Assembly (NCBI RefSeq): GCF_014205845.1
Contig: NZ_JACHCR010000028.1
Location: forward strand, 36,598 to 100,597
Reading direction: 5' to 3'
Length of the DNA stretch: 64,000 bases
From: Mucilaginibacter cryoferens
Lineage (GTDB): Bacteria; Bacteroidota; Bacteroidia; Sphingobacteriales; Sphingobacteriaceae
The translations under genes and the position numbers were made by a program. The notes under the pieces are model-generated. The model was not told the DNA's origin. It made no database searches and saw nothing but the letters and a program-made list of their open reading frames with translations. Shown here piece by piece: positions 16,101-24,184 of the stretch (the first letter of the stretch is position 1; every line of letters starts with the position of its first letter).

Positions 16101-17712
16101 AGGCGGTCAGCTGCCGGGCCACAAGGTTGACGACTGGATTGCTAAAACCCGCCACTCAACTCCGGGTGTGGGTTTAATCTCGCCGCCGCCGCACCACGAT
16201 ATTTATTCTATCGAAGATTTAGCCCAGCTCATCTTCGACCTTAAAAATGCTAACCGTGCCGCACGTATCAACGTAAAACTGGTTTCAAAAGCAGGTGTAG
16301 GTACTATAGCGGCCGGTGTTGCCAAAGCACACGCCGATGTGATTCTGATTGCCGGATACGATGGTGGTACAGGTGCATCGCCAATAAGCTCTGTTAAGCA
16401 TGCCGGTTTACCATGGGAGCTAGGTTTAACCGAGGCTCACCAAACACTGGTACGCAATAAATTACGCAGCCGCGTGGTATTGCAAACAGACGGCCAGCTA
16501 AAAACCGGTCGCGATTTGGCTATTGCCTGTTTAATGGGTGCCGAAGAATGGGGTGTTGCAACCGCGGCCCTTGTTGCCGGTGGCTGTATTATGATGCGTA
16601 AATGTCACTTAAACACCTGCCCTGTAGGTGTGGCTACGCAAGATCCAGAATTGAGGAAATTATTTAGCGGTAAACCAGAGCATGTTGTTAACCTGTTCCG
16701 TTTTATGGCCGAAGAGTTACGCGAGATTATGGCCGAACTGGGTTTCCGTACCATTCACGAAATGGTTGGCCGTGTTCAGTTTCTGAAAGTAAAAGATCAT
16801 TTAGATAGCTGGAAAGCTAAAAAGATAGATTTAAGCGGGATGCTACACCCAGTAACCAATACCAAAGGTATGACGCTATACAACAGCGAAAGCCAGGATC
16901 ATGGTATGAGTGAAATACTGGACTGGAAACTGGTTGAAAGCGCAAAAGCTGCTTTGGAAGATAAAACACCGGTATTTGCATCGTTTGATGTTATTAACGT
17001 TAACCGTACTATAGGTACGTTGTTATCAAACGAAGTATCTAAGATATATGGTTCAGTTGGTTTGCCTGATAATACTATCAACTTCAAATTTAAAGGCTCG
17101 GCAGGGCAAAGCTTTGGCGCGTTTGCTGCAAAAGGCTTGTCGTTTGAGCTGGAAGGCGAAGCTAACGATTACGTAGGTAAAGGCTTATCAGGGGCGCAGC
17201 TGGCTATCTACCCGGCAGCTAATGCAACTTTTGCCCCTGCAGAAAATATCATCATTGGCAACGTTGCCTTATATGGCGCTACAGCAGGTGAGTTGTTTGT
17301 AGGAGGTATGGCCGGCGAGCGTTTCGCTGTACGTAACTCTGGTGCTACTACTGTTGTTGAGGGTATTGGCGACCACGGTTGCGAGTACATGACTGGCGGG
17401 CGTGCATTGATACTGGGTAAAACCGGGCGCAACTTTGCGGCAGGTATGAGCGGTGGTTTAGCATGGGTTTATAACCCTGATAATAGCTTTGCTGAAAATT
17501 GCAATACCGAAATGGTTGATCTTGATCCGCTATCGGTACAGGATGAGGATCAGATCCTTAATCTGTTACGTAAGCACATCAGCCTAACCGGCAGCAAGCT
17601 TGCCCAGCAGATACTAAACAACTGGACCGAAGCATCAACCCAGTTTGTGAAAGTATATCCAAAAGAGTATAAAAAAGTTATCGAGAAGTTACAATATCAA
17701 ACAATAGGCTAA
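13195..17712 (+). CDS. gltB: Glutamate synthase, large (alpha) subunit
   Basis: A 1505-residue GOGAT large subunit that makes two glutamates from glutamine and 2-oxoglutarate. It has an N-terminal class II amidotransferase domain whose nucleophile is C20 (HDSCGTGF), exposed by removal of a short propeptide. A central domain follows, then the FMN-binding synthase barrel (GAKPGEGGQLPG, GGTGASP). The 3Fe-4S cysteines are in MRKCHLNTCPVGVA. A C-terminal GXGXG beta-helix ends the protein. It is followed after 6 bp by gltD. Confidence 0.98.
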   Translation: MNQTDSNQGLYRPEFEHDSCGTGFITNINGHKSTQIIDDALTMLENMEHRGACGCDPETGDGAGILIQLPHEFFMEECSNLEISLPEPGEYGVGMIFFPKDSAQKKACRIVITNAIEKLGLVKLGYRKVPVDSMAVGETARQAEPDTEQIFIARPHHITNAEDFERKLFILRRYINKTITDTIPGAGEHFYFTSLSSKTIVYKGQVTTYQLRKYYADLTDPRIASGFALIHSRFSTNTFPSWKLAQPFRLIAHNGEINTLTGNLNWFYAGLKSYASSYFTSEEMEMIMPVIDNNQSDSACLDNIIEILLHSGRTLPHVMMMLIPEAWDGNEQMDPVKKAFYEYHATLMEPWDGPAAISFTDGKLVGAVLDRNGLRPLRYVITNDGRVIAASEAGTLAIDESTVLRKGRLQPGKMLLIDTEHARIITDDEIKKQVTSQQPYGRWLENYKINLSELSEPRLAFASLAESAVFRYQQVFGYSREDIDTIIKPMALDGKEPIGSMGTDVPLAILSDKPQHLSSYFKQFFAQVTNPPIDPIRERLVMSLATFIGNNGNLLDEDKMHCHCVVLKHPILKNHQLEKLRSIDTGLFHAKTLQTYFKADGLPGSLEKGIARLCRYAEDAVDDGFEVLILSDRAVDSEHAPIPTLLAVSAVHHHLVKKGRRGSVGLVVETGDAWEVHHFACLLAFGATAINPYLALSTIEILKNNGSLETSYDLKKLQANYVKSVNDGLLKIFSKMGISTLQSYHGSQVFEILGLNKSVVDNYFCGAVTRIGGLGLDEIAREALCKHRMGFNAKGADNLLPEGGIYQWKRRGEAHLFNPTTVHLLQHATRSNSYDIYKQYAKAINDQTEKHFTIRGLLDFAHHRESISIDEVEPAENIMKRFATGAMSFGSISHEAHSTMAIAMNRIGGKSNTGEGGEDEMRYEKMASGDSMRSAIKQIASARFGVTSNYLTNADELQIKMAQGAKPGEGGQLPGHKVDDWIAKTRHSTPGVGLISPPPHHDIYSIEDLAQLIFDLKNANRAARINVKLVSKAGVGTIAAGVAKAHADVILIAGYDGGTGASPISSVKHAGLPWELGLTEAHQTLVRNKLRSRVVLQTDGQLKTGRDLAIACLMGAEEWGVATAALVAGGCIMMRKCHLNTCPVGVATQDPELRKLFSGKPEHVVNLFRFMAEELREIMAELGFRTIHEMVGRVQFLKVKDHLDSWKAKKIDLSGMLHPVTNTKGMTLYNSESQDHGMSEILDWKLVESAKAALEDKTPVFASFDVINVNRTIGTLLSNEVSKIYGSVGLPDNTINFKFKGSAGQSFGAFAAKGLSFELEGEANDYVGKGLSGAQLAIYPAANATFAPAENIIIGNVALYGATAGELFVGGMAGERFAVRNSGATTVVEGIGDHGCEYMTGGRALILGKTGRNFAAGMSGGLAWVYNPDNSFAENCNTEMVDLDPLSVQDEDQILNLLRKHISLTGSKLAQQILNNWTEASTQFVKVYPKEYKKVIEKLQYQTIG

Positions 17713-17718
17713 ATTTCA

Positions 17719-19197
17719 ATGGGAAAACCAACAGGATTTCAGGAGTTTAACAGGGAATTACCAACCAAAGTTCCCGCTACTGAACGCGTAAAAAACTATA
17801 AAGAGTTTGTTAATTTATATAGCGACGAGAAGCTGAACCAGCAATCGGCCCGTTGTATGAATTGCGGTATTCCGTTTTGCCATTCGGGATGCCCACTGGG
17901 TAACATTATTCCAGAGTTTAACGATGCGGTGTATCGTCAAAACTGGGAAGAAGCTTACCATATATTATCATCAACTAATAATTTTCCTGAGTTTACAGGT
18001 CGTATATGCCCTGCACCGTGCGAATCTGCCTGTGTGTTAGGTATCAATAAACCGGCCGTAGCTATTGAGGAAATAGAGAAACATATTATTGAGATCGCTT
18101 ACCAGAAAAACCTGGTAAAACCAACCGCTCCGTTAGTTAAATCGGGCAAAAAAGTAGCTGTAATAGGCTCTGGGCCGGCTGGTTTGGCTGCTGCCGCGCA
18201 GTTGGTGAAAGCAGGTCACGCTGTTACGGTATACGAGCGCGACGACAAACCGGGAGGTTTGCTGCGCTATGGTATCCCCGATTTTAAATTAGAGAAAACT
18301 GTAGTAGAGCGCCGTATAGAGGTGATGGAGAAAGATGGCGTTGTATTTAAACTGAACAGCGAAGTAGGTGTTAATGTTGCTGCCGACGAACTTTTACGCG
18401 GTAACGATGCGGTAATACTGGCAGGTGGCTCAACTGTGCCACGTAACCTGACCATCCCCGGCAGGGAATTAAAAGGTATTCATTTTGCGATGGACTTTTT
18501 AAAGCAGCAAAATAAACGTGTAAGCAGCATCAATGTTGATGCCGAGGATATTTTGGCAACAGGTAAAGATGTGGTGGTAATTGGTGGCGGTGATACCGGC
18601 AGCGATTGCGTAGGTACATCAAACCGCCAGGGTGCAAAATCGGTTAAGCAATTTGAAGTAATGTATCAGCCGCCTGCACAGCGTACGCAACACATGCCAT
18701 GGCCAACTTTTCCGATGGTGCTGAAAACTACCAGCTCGCACGAGGAAGGTGCCGACCGTTTCTGGGGAGTTAACACACTGGAGTTTTTAGGCGATGCCGA
18801 AGGTAACCTGAGAGCGTTAAAAGTTGTTGACGTAGAGTGGGAGCAGGATTTTATGGGTCGCCCGGTAAAATTCAACGTTGTTGAAGGTTCTGAGCGCGAA
18901 ATACCTTGCCAGCGTGTATTTCTGGCTATGGGTTTCCTTTATCCTCAACCTGCTGGTTTGTTAGCTCACTTAGGTGTTGAGTTGGATGAGCGTAAAAACG
19001 TTAAGGCCAAAGAAGGTGTTTACCGTACCAACGTAAGCAAAGTATTTGCTGCAGGTGATATGCGCCGCGGACAATCACTGGTTGTTTGGGCTATATCAGA
19101 AGGCCGCGAAACTGCCCGTAAAGTAGATGAGTTTTTAATGGGCCATTCTCTGCTGGAAAGCAAGGATGCCGTAAATCAGTTCGATCAGGTGTTTTAG
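17719..19197 (+). CDS. gltD: Glutamate synthase, small (beta) subunit
   Basis: A 492-residue NADPH-dependent flavoprotein that passes electrons to GltB. The N-terminal cluster-binding cysteines lie in [17 protein letters not shown] (C46, C49, C54, C58), with a second set in [13 protein letters not shown] first Rossmann motif for FAD ([12 protein letters not shown]) and a second for NADPH ([11 protein letters not shown]) follow. [16 protein letters not shown] is the C-terminal FAD contact. It is co-transcribed with gltB (6-bp gap) and followed by a strong terminator. Confidence 0.98.
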   Translation: MGKPTGFQEFNRELPTKVPATERVKNYKEFVNLYSDEKLNQQSARCMNCGIPFCHSGCPLGNIIPEFNDAVYRQNWEEAYHILSSTNNFPEFTGRICPAPCESACVLGINKPAVAIEEIEKHIIEIAYQKNLVKPTAPLVKSGKKVAVIGSGPAGLAAAAQLVKAGHAVTVYERDDKPGGLLRYGIPDFKLEKTVVERRIEVMEKDGVVFKLNSEVGVNVAADELLRGNDAVILAGGSTVPRNLTIPGRELKGIHFAMDFLKQQNKRVSSINVDAEDILATGKDVVVIGGGDTGSDCVGTSNRQGAKSVKQFEVMYQPPAQRTQHMPWPTFPMVLKTTSSHEEGADRFWGVNTLEFLGDAEGNLRALKVVDVEWEQDFMGRPVKFNVVEGSEREIPCQRVFLAMGFLYPQPAGLLAHLGVELDERKNVKAKEGVYRTNVSKVFAAGDMRRGQSLVVWAISEGRETARKVDEFLMGHSLLESKDAVNQFDQVF

Positions 19198-19220
19198 TAA
19201 AGCCAGATCTGCTAAAATAT

Positions 19221-19266
19221 AACCACTTTGTAATACTCAACCGGGTATGGCAAAGTGGTTTTTTGT
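19221..19266 (+). terminator. Terminator after gltBD
   Basis: Perfect inverted repeat AACCACTTTG (19221-19230) / CAAAGTGGTT (19251-19260), followed directly by TTTTG. Confidence 0.85.
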
Positions 19267-19396
19267 TTTGAGGCCGTCGGCACGCTTTTTACACCAAATA
19301 ATTGTTTAATTATTGTGTTTTAATATAATTATGCTACTTTGGTAAACCAGTTGTACCTTTTTTTGTTAAACCATAACAAGTATAATTAATTACTAA

Positions 19397-19930
19397 ATGA
19401 AGCAAATAACCGGCCTTATGTTGGCCTTTATAACCCTATTATCGATACAGTCGTGCCAGAGTAATAAAAGGGCTAATAACTACAATAAAGAAGTTTTGGT
19501 GAACGACAGTGGAATGCTGTTTTTGGAAAATGGAAATGAGGCAAGTTTAGCTATTGTAAAAGCATCCGGTTTGGCAATTTCCAATTCTAAAAATCAAAAG
19601 GTTATCCAGTTTGCCAAAGCCATGATAGATGATCATACCTTGCTTTCTGATGAGCTGCGGAAGTTAGAAGCCGATAATTTTGTAAATGATGCCGACACTG
19701 TAAACGTTGCCCATCAACAGGCAATTGCCGGCCTGGAGCAGAAAAAGGCGGCCGATTTTGACAAAGCTTATATAGAAATGGTGGTAAACGAACATGCGCA
19801 GGAAGTAGTACTATTTAAAAATGCCTCCGCCAATAAAAGCGCCAATGTTGCCGATTTTGCTCAAAAAACCATGCCTGCGCTACAGGCGCATCTGGATTCG
19901 GCCAAAATGATCATGGCTGGATTAAAATAA
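19397..19930 (+). CDS. DUF4142 lipoprotein
   Basis: A 177-residue predicted lipoprotein. The signal peptide ends in a lipobox-like SIQSC with the lipidated Cys at residue 20. The mature part is helical and matches the DUF4142 pattern: QFAKAMIDDHTLLSDEL, then YIEMVVNEHAQEVVLFKNA, and a final L..H...A. DUF4142 is a ferritin-like four-helix domain of unknown function, common in Bacteroidota and often linked to stress. It overlaps the convergent DUF763 gene by 9 bp at the 3' end. Confidence 0.88.
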   Translation: MKQITGLMLAFITLLSIQSCQSNKRANNYNKEVLVNDSGMLFLENGNEASLAIVKASGLAISNSKNQKVIQFAKAMIDDHTLLSDELRKLEADNFVNDADTVNVAHQQAIAGLEQKKAADFDKAYIEMVVNEHAQEVVLFKNASANKSANVADFAQKTMPALQAHLDSAKMIMAGLK

Positions 19931-21124
19931 TTTTAACTGTTGCTGTATAGGTGGTTTCGCTTTGCCAAAAACAGTACGACCACCATATTTCCACGAGTCT
20001 TCGCGTTCTTTGGCTATCACTTGTTCAAAATTGGCATTGGGTGTAAAGTCCTTTTCGGCGTTTTCCGCAATCTTATGCAGGCGTTTAATAGCCTCGTTTT
20101 GGTCTGTCAATCCTATTTTTGCTTTATAAATTGCGTTTTGCAAAACACCAATGGTTTCATCGTAAACCTTAGTAGGCACCGGGAAAGGGTGCCCATCCTT
20201 GCCTCCATGTGCAAAAGAAAATCTTGCGGGGTCTTTAAATCGTGATGGCGTTCCATGTATAACTTCGCTTACCAAAGCTAAAGATTGGAGGGTGCGCGGC
20301 CCCAAACCCTGTAACAGCAATAGTTCTTCAAAATCAGCCGGTTGTTTTTCATGAGCAAGCCAGAGTACAGTACCCAGCCGTTTCAGATCTACATCTTTTG
20401 CTTTTACTTCGTGATGATTTGGCATTACCAGTCTGCTAATTTCCTTTAGCATCTTATCCGGATTTTCGCCGGCTATCTGCATTACACCGTTTCTGGATGC
20501 ATCAGCCAGTTTATCGGTCATGTTGAGGATAAGGCCGGTATTTTTTCCATAGATGGATGTGTGCGGATCATCCACAAAAGAAGTAAGGCGCTCAGAGTGC
20601 CAGTGATAGCGCCGTGCGGTGCTGCTGGCGTCGCTCATGCCTTGCTGTACTACGGCCCATTTGCCGGTATCGCTTAATATAAAATTGTGTGTATATAATT
20701 GAAAACCATCCTGTATGGCTGTATTATCAACTTTGGCACTTAATTTACTGCATTTAACCAGGTAGTTGCCATCAAGCCCGGTAGCTTCGCTAACTTTCAT
20801 TAACTCGGCAGGGGTTTGTTTGGAGTGTTTACCCTTGCCGCCACATATATAAATACCCAACTCTTTACTGTGTGGGTTTATAGCCCGTTTTAATGCACCC
20901 ATTACAGAGGTTGTAATACCCGATGAGTGCCAGTCCATCCCCATAACAGCACCAAGGCTCTGAAACCAGAAAGGATCGCTCAATCGGCGCAAAACCTCAT
21001 CCTTGCCATAATCTATTACAATAGTTTCAATTACAGCGAGCCCCAGTTTTGCCATACGCTCGGCAAGCCATTGCGGCACATGGCCGTAATGTAAAGGCAT
21101 ATCTGCACTCCCAGATCGTTTCAT
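19922..21124 (-). CDS. DUF763 domain protein with helix-hairpin-helix
   Basis: A 400-residue protein of the DUF763 family, found in archaea and scattered bacteria. The N-terminal block MKRSGSADMPLHYG is family-typical. Also visible are GAVMGMDWHSSGITTSV and GDASST-like DASSTARRYHWHS. Near residue 265 a helix-hairpin-helix motif (LLLQGLGPRTLQSLALV) suggests DNA binding. The function is unproven; a nuclease or DNA-repair role has been guessed for the family. A -7 box lies only 5 bp before the ATG, within a TGCTAAC/GTTAGCA palindrome. Patchy distribution may mean horizontal transfer. Confidence 0.85.
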   Translation of the reverse strand: MKRSGSADMPLHYGHVPQWLAERMAKLGLAVIETIVIDYGKDEVLRRLSDPFWFQSLGAVMGMDWHSSGITTSVMGALKRAINPHSKELGIYICGGKGKHSKQTPAELMKVSEATGLDGNYLVKCSKLSAKVDNTAIQDGFQLYTHNFILSDTGKWAVVQQGMSDASSTARRYHWHSERLTSFVDDPHTSIYGKNTGLILNMTDKLADASRNGVMQIAGENPDKMLKEISRLVMPNHHEVKAKDVDLKRLGTVLWLAHEKQPADFEELLLLQGLGPRTLQSLALVSEVIHGTPSRFKDPARFSFAHGGKDGHPFPVPTKVYDETIGVLQNAIYKAKIGLTDQNEAIKRLHKIAENAEKDFTPNANFEQVIAKEREDSWKYGGRTVFGKAKPPIQQQLKLF

Positions 21125-21140
21125 GCTAACAAAGTTAGCA
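21124..21140 (-). promoter_or_regulatory. Leaderless promoter and palindrome of DUF763 gene
   Basis: The minus strand reads TAACTTTG (21130-21137), a perfect -7 box, 5 bp before the ATG. The box lies inside the perfect inverted repeat TGCTAAC-AAA-GTTAGCA (21124-21140), a possible operator. Confidence 0.55.
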
Positions 21141-21180
21141 AAATGATTTGAGAGTTTTATGTGTTAGTGGGGGTATTACA

Positions 21181-21420
21181 GGGCAATCGCTTTTAAACTT
21201 TTTTACGGCTTTTAATGCCGAGAAAGGTAACCCCTACGGGGCAAAAAGAATTTTAGATAAATATTTCTACAAATTGGTAGCCTCTACGAGGCATAATGCC
21301 ATACTAATAAAAACGATTGCCTCGTAGAGGCTACCAAATTGTAGAACAAAAGTTTAAATGTTTCTTTTGCCCCGTAGGGGTTACCTTTCTTTCTACGCCA
21401 AATTTTAAAAGCGATTTCCC
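21181..21420. repeat. 240-bp nested palindrome
   Basis: Three successive pairs of arms are symmetrical about the centre near 21305. The outer arm GGGCAATCGCTTTTAAA (21181) pairs with 21401-21420. The middle arm AGAAAGGTAACCCCTACGGG (21221-21250) pairs with 21361-21390. The inner arm with GGTAGCCTCTACGAGGCA (to 21293) pairs with 21318-21346. CCCCTACGGGG and GCCTCTACGAGGC are themselves small hairpins. It fills most of the cydB-DUF763 gap and has no ORF. Confidence 0.95.
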
Positions 21421-21426
21421 CGGGGG

Positions 21427-21460
21427 GATTAAACAATGCAAAATAAAATGCCGTTTAATC
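21427..21460 (-). terminator. Hairpin downstream of cydB
   Basis: GATTAAAC / GTTTAATC form an 8-bp stem, flanked by GGGGAT/ATCCCC. There is no clear T-run, so termination is uncertain. Confidence 0.35.
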
Positions 21461-21492
21461 AATTAATCTGATAAATCCCCGTTCTGTCTGAA

Positions 21493-22503
21493 TTAACGCT
21501 CTTTACGTTGAAAACTATAATACAGATATCCTAACGCGGGTAAAATAAACAAACTGCCAATCAGCAGGCCAATTCCCAGGTCGTCTATGGTATTCACCGT
21601 CGCATGATCTGTCAATAGCGACATCGAACTACCTCCTTTAAATATCACAAAGCGGGGAAAACGCGAGGCTCCAACAGAGATCAATATCATGCTTACCTGA
21701 AAAGCGGCAAGTAGCCTGATCCATTGACGGTTCCTTTTCTCGGATATGATAAACCAAAGCAATATAAGCGAAAGGGTAGCGGCTATAACCGCGGCAAGAC
21801 TAACCGCGTTCCCAAATATCCAATGAGACAAACCCACATGTTCAATTTCTGATGCCACAAAAACCAGGGCCCCACAAACAACTGCCGCGATATTGGATAT
21901 TTTTGCTTTTTTGATGTAGCGTTTAATATCGTTAACATTATCAGTTTCGCCCACAATATAAATGGCGGCAAGGAAACCGCAAAGTGCTACCGTGAAGAAA
22001 CCAACAGCTACAGAAAACCAGTTAAACCAGCTAAAAACATAGGCGTGCACAAAATCTTTGGCTGTCGGGTCTATTTGTCCGGATAGCGCGCTGCCTGCTA
22101 TAATACCCAAAAACAGTGGAGTAACAAAGCTGGAGTAAACAAATATGTGGTTGTAAAAGCCCTGGGTTTTCTCATCTTTAATGGCATCGTAGTTACGAAA
22201 TGTAAAAGCAGTGCCACGGGCGATAATACCAAGCAGCAATATCAGCAGTGGAATATGCAGGTAAGTACACATCTCGCTGTAAATATCGGGGAAGCCAACA
22301 AACAGGATAACTACGGTGATAATAAGCCACATGTGGTTAGCTTCCCATATAGGGCCTATGGCCTGGTACATGGTTTTTCGGGTGCGATGTTTATTGTCAT
22401 CAGATGTAAACAGCTCGATGATTCCCGCGCCAAAATCGGCCCCGCCTAGCAAAAAGTAGAGGGTGATGGCTGCAAATAAAAATAAGATAACAACGTATAA
22501 CAT
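21493..22503 (-). CDS. cydB: Cytochrome bd ubiquinol oxidase, subunit II
   Basis: A 336-residue membrane subunit with about eight to nine helices. The N-terminal helix has FLLGGADFGAGIIELF, the hallmark of CydB, followed by the conserved IGPIWEANHMWLI block and RGTAFTFRNYD. With CydA it forms the high-affinity bd oxidase of the inner membrane, which reduces oxygen with quinol without pumping protons. It starts 12 bp after cydA. I see no separate small CydX-like ORF after it. Confidence 0.96.
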   Translation of the reverse strand: MLYVVILFLFAAITLYFLLGGADFGAGIIELFTSDDNKHRTRKTMYQAIGPIWEANHMWLIITVVILFVGFPDIYSEMCTYLHIPLLILLLGIIARGTAFTFRNYDAIKDEKTQGFYNHIFVYSSFVTPLFLGIIAGSALSGQIDPTAKDFVHAYVFSWFNWFSVAVGFFTVALCGFLAAIYIVGETDNVNDIKRYIKKAKISNIAAVVCGALVFVASEIEHVGLSHWIFGNAVSLAAVIAATLSLILLWFIISEKRNRQWIRLLAAFQVSMILISVGASRFPRFVIFKGGSSMSLLTDHATVNTIDDLGIGLLIGSLFILPALGYLYYSFQRKER

Positions 22504-22515
22504 AATATCGGGAGG

Positions 22516-23823
22516 TTATTTGTCGTACAATTCTGGCACCATCTGGATCTGTCTTTTCAGTAGAAAAATAACAAATACACTTAGGGTGAAGTAAATAAAC
22601 GTAAACAGGTAAAAGGTATACTGGATGCCTGGCATTTTGGTAACCGCTTCGCTGGTACGCATTACACCCTGAATTATCCAGGGTTGGCGACCAACTTCGG
22701 TAACCGTCCAGCCGGCTTCTAAGGCGATAAAGCCAGATGGTGTTGCGATGATAAACAGCTTTAAAAACCAGGGCTGCTTTAACCAGTCCTTCTTTTTCCA
22801 AAGGGCAATAAAGTACAATATGCCTATAAACATCATTATTGTGCCAATCCCCACCATTATCTGGAAGGCATAATGAGTTACCGCAATAGGGGGCTGATCT
22901 TTAACCGGGATCTTATCCAGCCCATTTACCACCGTTTTAAAGTTGTCATGAACCAGGAAACTCAATAGCCCGGGAATTTCTAATCCATAGTTCACCTTTT
23001 TAGCTGCGGTATCCGGGATGCCACCTATAACCAAGGGGGCGTATTTCTGTGTATGAAAATAAGCTTCCATGGCAGCCAGTTTAGCGGGCTGACGTTTAGC
23101 TGCGCCTTTGGCCGAGATGTCGCCGCTTAAAGGCTGTAATATAGCTGCCGCCGCGCCGAATATGATGGCTATTTTAAATGATTTGGTGTGAAACGCTACG
23201 TTTCTTTTGCGGTATATCATTAGCGCATGTATGCCTGCTACAGCAAAGCCCGTTGCAGAGAACGCAGCTATCGTCATGTGTAACGATTCGGAAAACCACG
23301 CCGCGTTAAACATTGCTTTTAAGGGATTTATGTTGAGGTATTTCCCATCTACATAATCAAACCCCGATGGGCTGTTCATCCATGAATTTGCTGATACTAC
23401 TAATATACCCGATGCGATGCCACTTACCCCAACTACAACACCGGTAAACCAATGAAACCAGGTGTTAAGCTTGTTCCACCCGTAAAGAAAAAATCCGAGT
23501 GCAATAGCTTCGATAAAAAAGGCTGTACCCTCTAAAGAGAAAGGCATCCCGAAAATAGGGCCGGCGTGTTTCATAAAGCCGGGCCAAAGCAACCCTAACT
23601 CAAAAGAAAGCATAGTGCCCGATACAGCACCGGTAGCAAAAAATATGGCTACACCCTTACTCCAGGCAATGGTTACATTTTTGTAAACGGGATCTTTAGT
23701 TTTTATCCATTTGTAATGCGATATGGCCATAAAAACAGGCATAACCATACCTATGCACGAGTAGATGATGTGAAACCCTAAGGATAAGGCCATTTGCGAC
23801 CTTGCTGCAATAAAATCATCCAT
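22516..23823 (-). CDS. cydA: Cytochrome bd ubiquinol oxidase, subunit I
   Basis: A 435-residue haem-binding subunit. The N-terminal RSQMALSLGFHIIYSCIGMVMP carries an early haem-ligand His. GLLWPGFMKHAGPIFGMPFSLEG and WNKLNTWFHWFTG are conserved. The C-terminal part has GWTVTEVGRQPWIIQGVMRT. The quinol-binding Q-loop is short, as in many non-proteobacterial enzymes. A consensus -7 box (TACATTTG) lies 43 bp upstream of the ATG. It is the first gene of cydAB. Confidence 0.96.
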   Translation of the reverse strand: MDDFIAARSQMALSLGFHIIYSCIGMVMPVFMAISHYKWIKTKDPVYKNVTIAWSKGVAIFFATGAVSGTMLSFELGLLWPGFMKHAGPIFGMPFSLEGTAFFIEAIALGFFLYGWNKLNTWFHWFTGVVVGVSGIASGILVVSANSWMNSPSGFDYVDGKYLNINPLKAMFNAAWFSESLHMTIAAFSATGFAVAGIHALMIYRKRNVAFHTKSFKIAIIFGAAAAILQPLSGDISAKGAAKRQPAKLAAMEAYFHTQKYAPLVIGGIPDTAAKKVNYGLEIPGLLSFLVHDNFKTVVNGLDKIPVKDQPPIAVTHYAFQIMVGIGTIMMFIGILYFIALWKKKDWLKQPWFLKLFIIATPSGFIALEAGWTVTEVGRQPWIIQGVMRTSEAVTKMPGIQYTFYLFTFIYFTLSVFVIFLLKRQIQMVPELYDK

Positions 23824-23866
23824 AGTTGTGATATAAATTATGGTGAAAGTTAAAAGCTATATCGCA

Positions 23867-23874
23867 CAAATGTA
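23867..23874 (-). promoter_or_regulatory. -7 promoter box of cydAB
   Basis: The minus strand reads TACATTTG, a perfect TAnnTTTG. No convincing -33 TTG is seen. Predicted 5' leader is about 40 nt. Confidence 0.5.
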
Positions 23875-24184
23875 ACAGAAATGTTAATTGATATTGAATA
23901 TGAATTATAGATATATTAAGGTAAAGACTTGTATTTGTAGGAGACATTTTGTAAAAAAAGCTTTAATGATATTTTTATAACGATACAACAGAGCCTAAGA
24001 TCATATCCCGATAATTTTCTCCGTAACACATATGATGAGGACGGCACAGGACAGTTCTTGAAATTATTAGTTATAATTTAGAATGACCGATTGTGTTAAA
24101 TTATTTACAGATACCTCTTTTGTACGTTAATTTACTCTGGGAATAGATCAGCAACCCATTAAAACCTAAAATAAATACAAAGGA
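23875..24184. other. Divergent gap between cydA and the GH106 gene
   Basis: AT-rich. No ORF, terminator or tandem repeat is recognised. CTCTTTTG at about 24115-24122 is a poor -7 match for the rightward gene. Confidence 0.4.
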
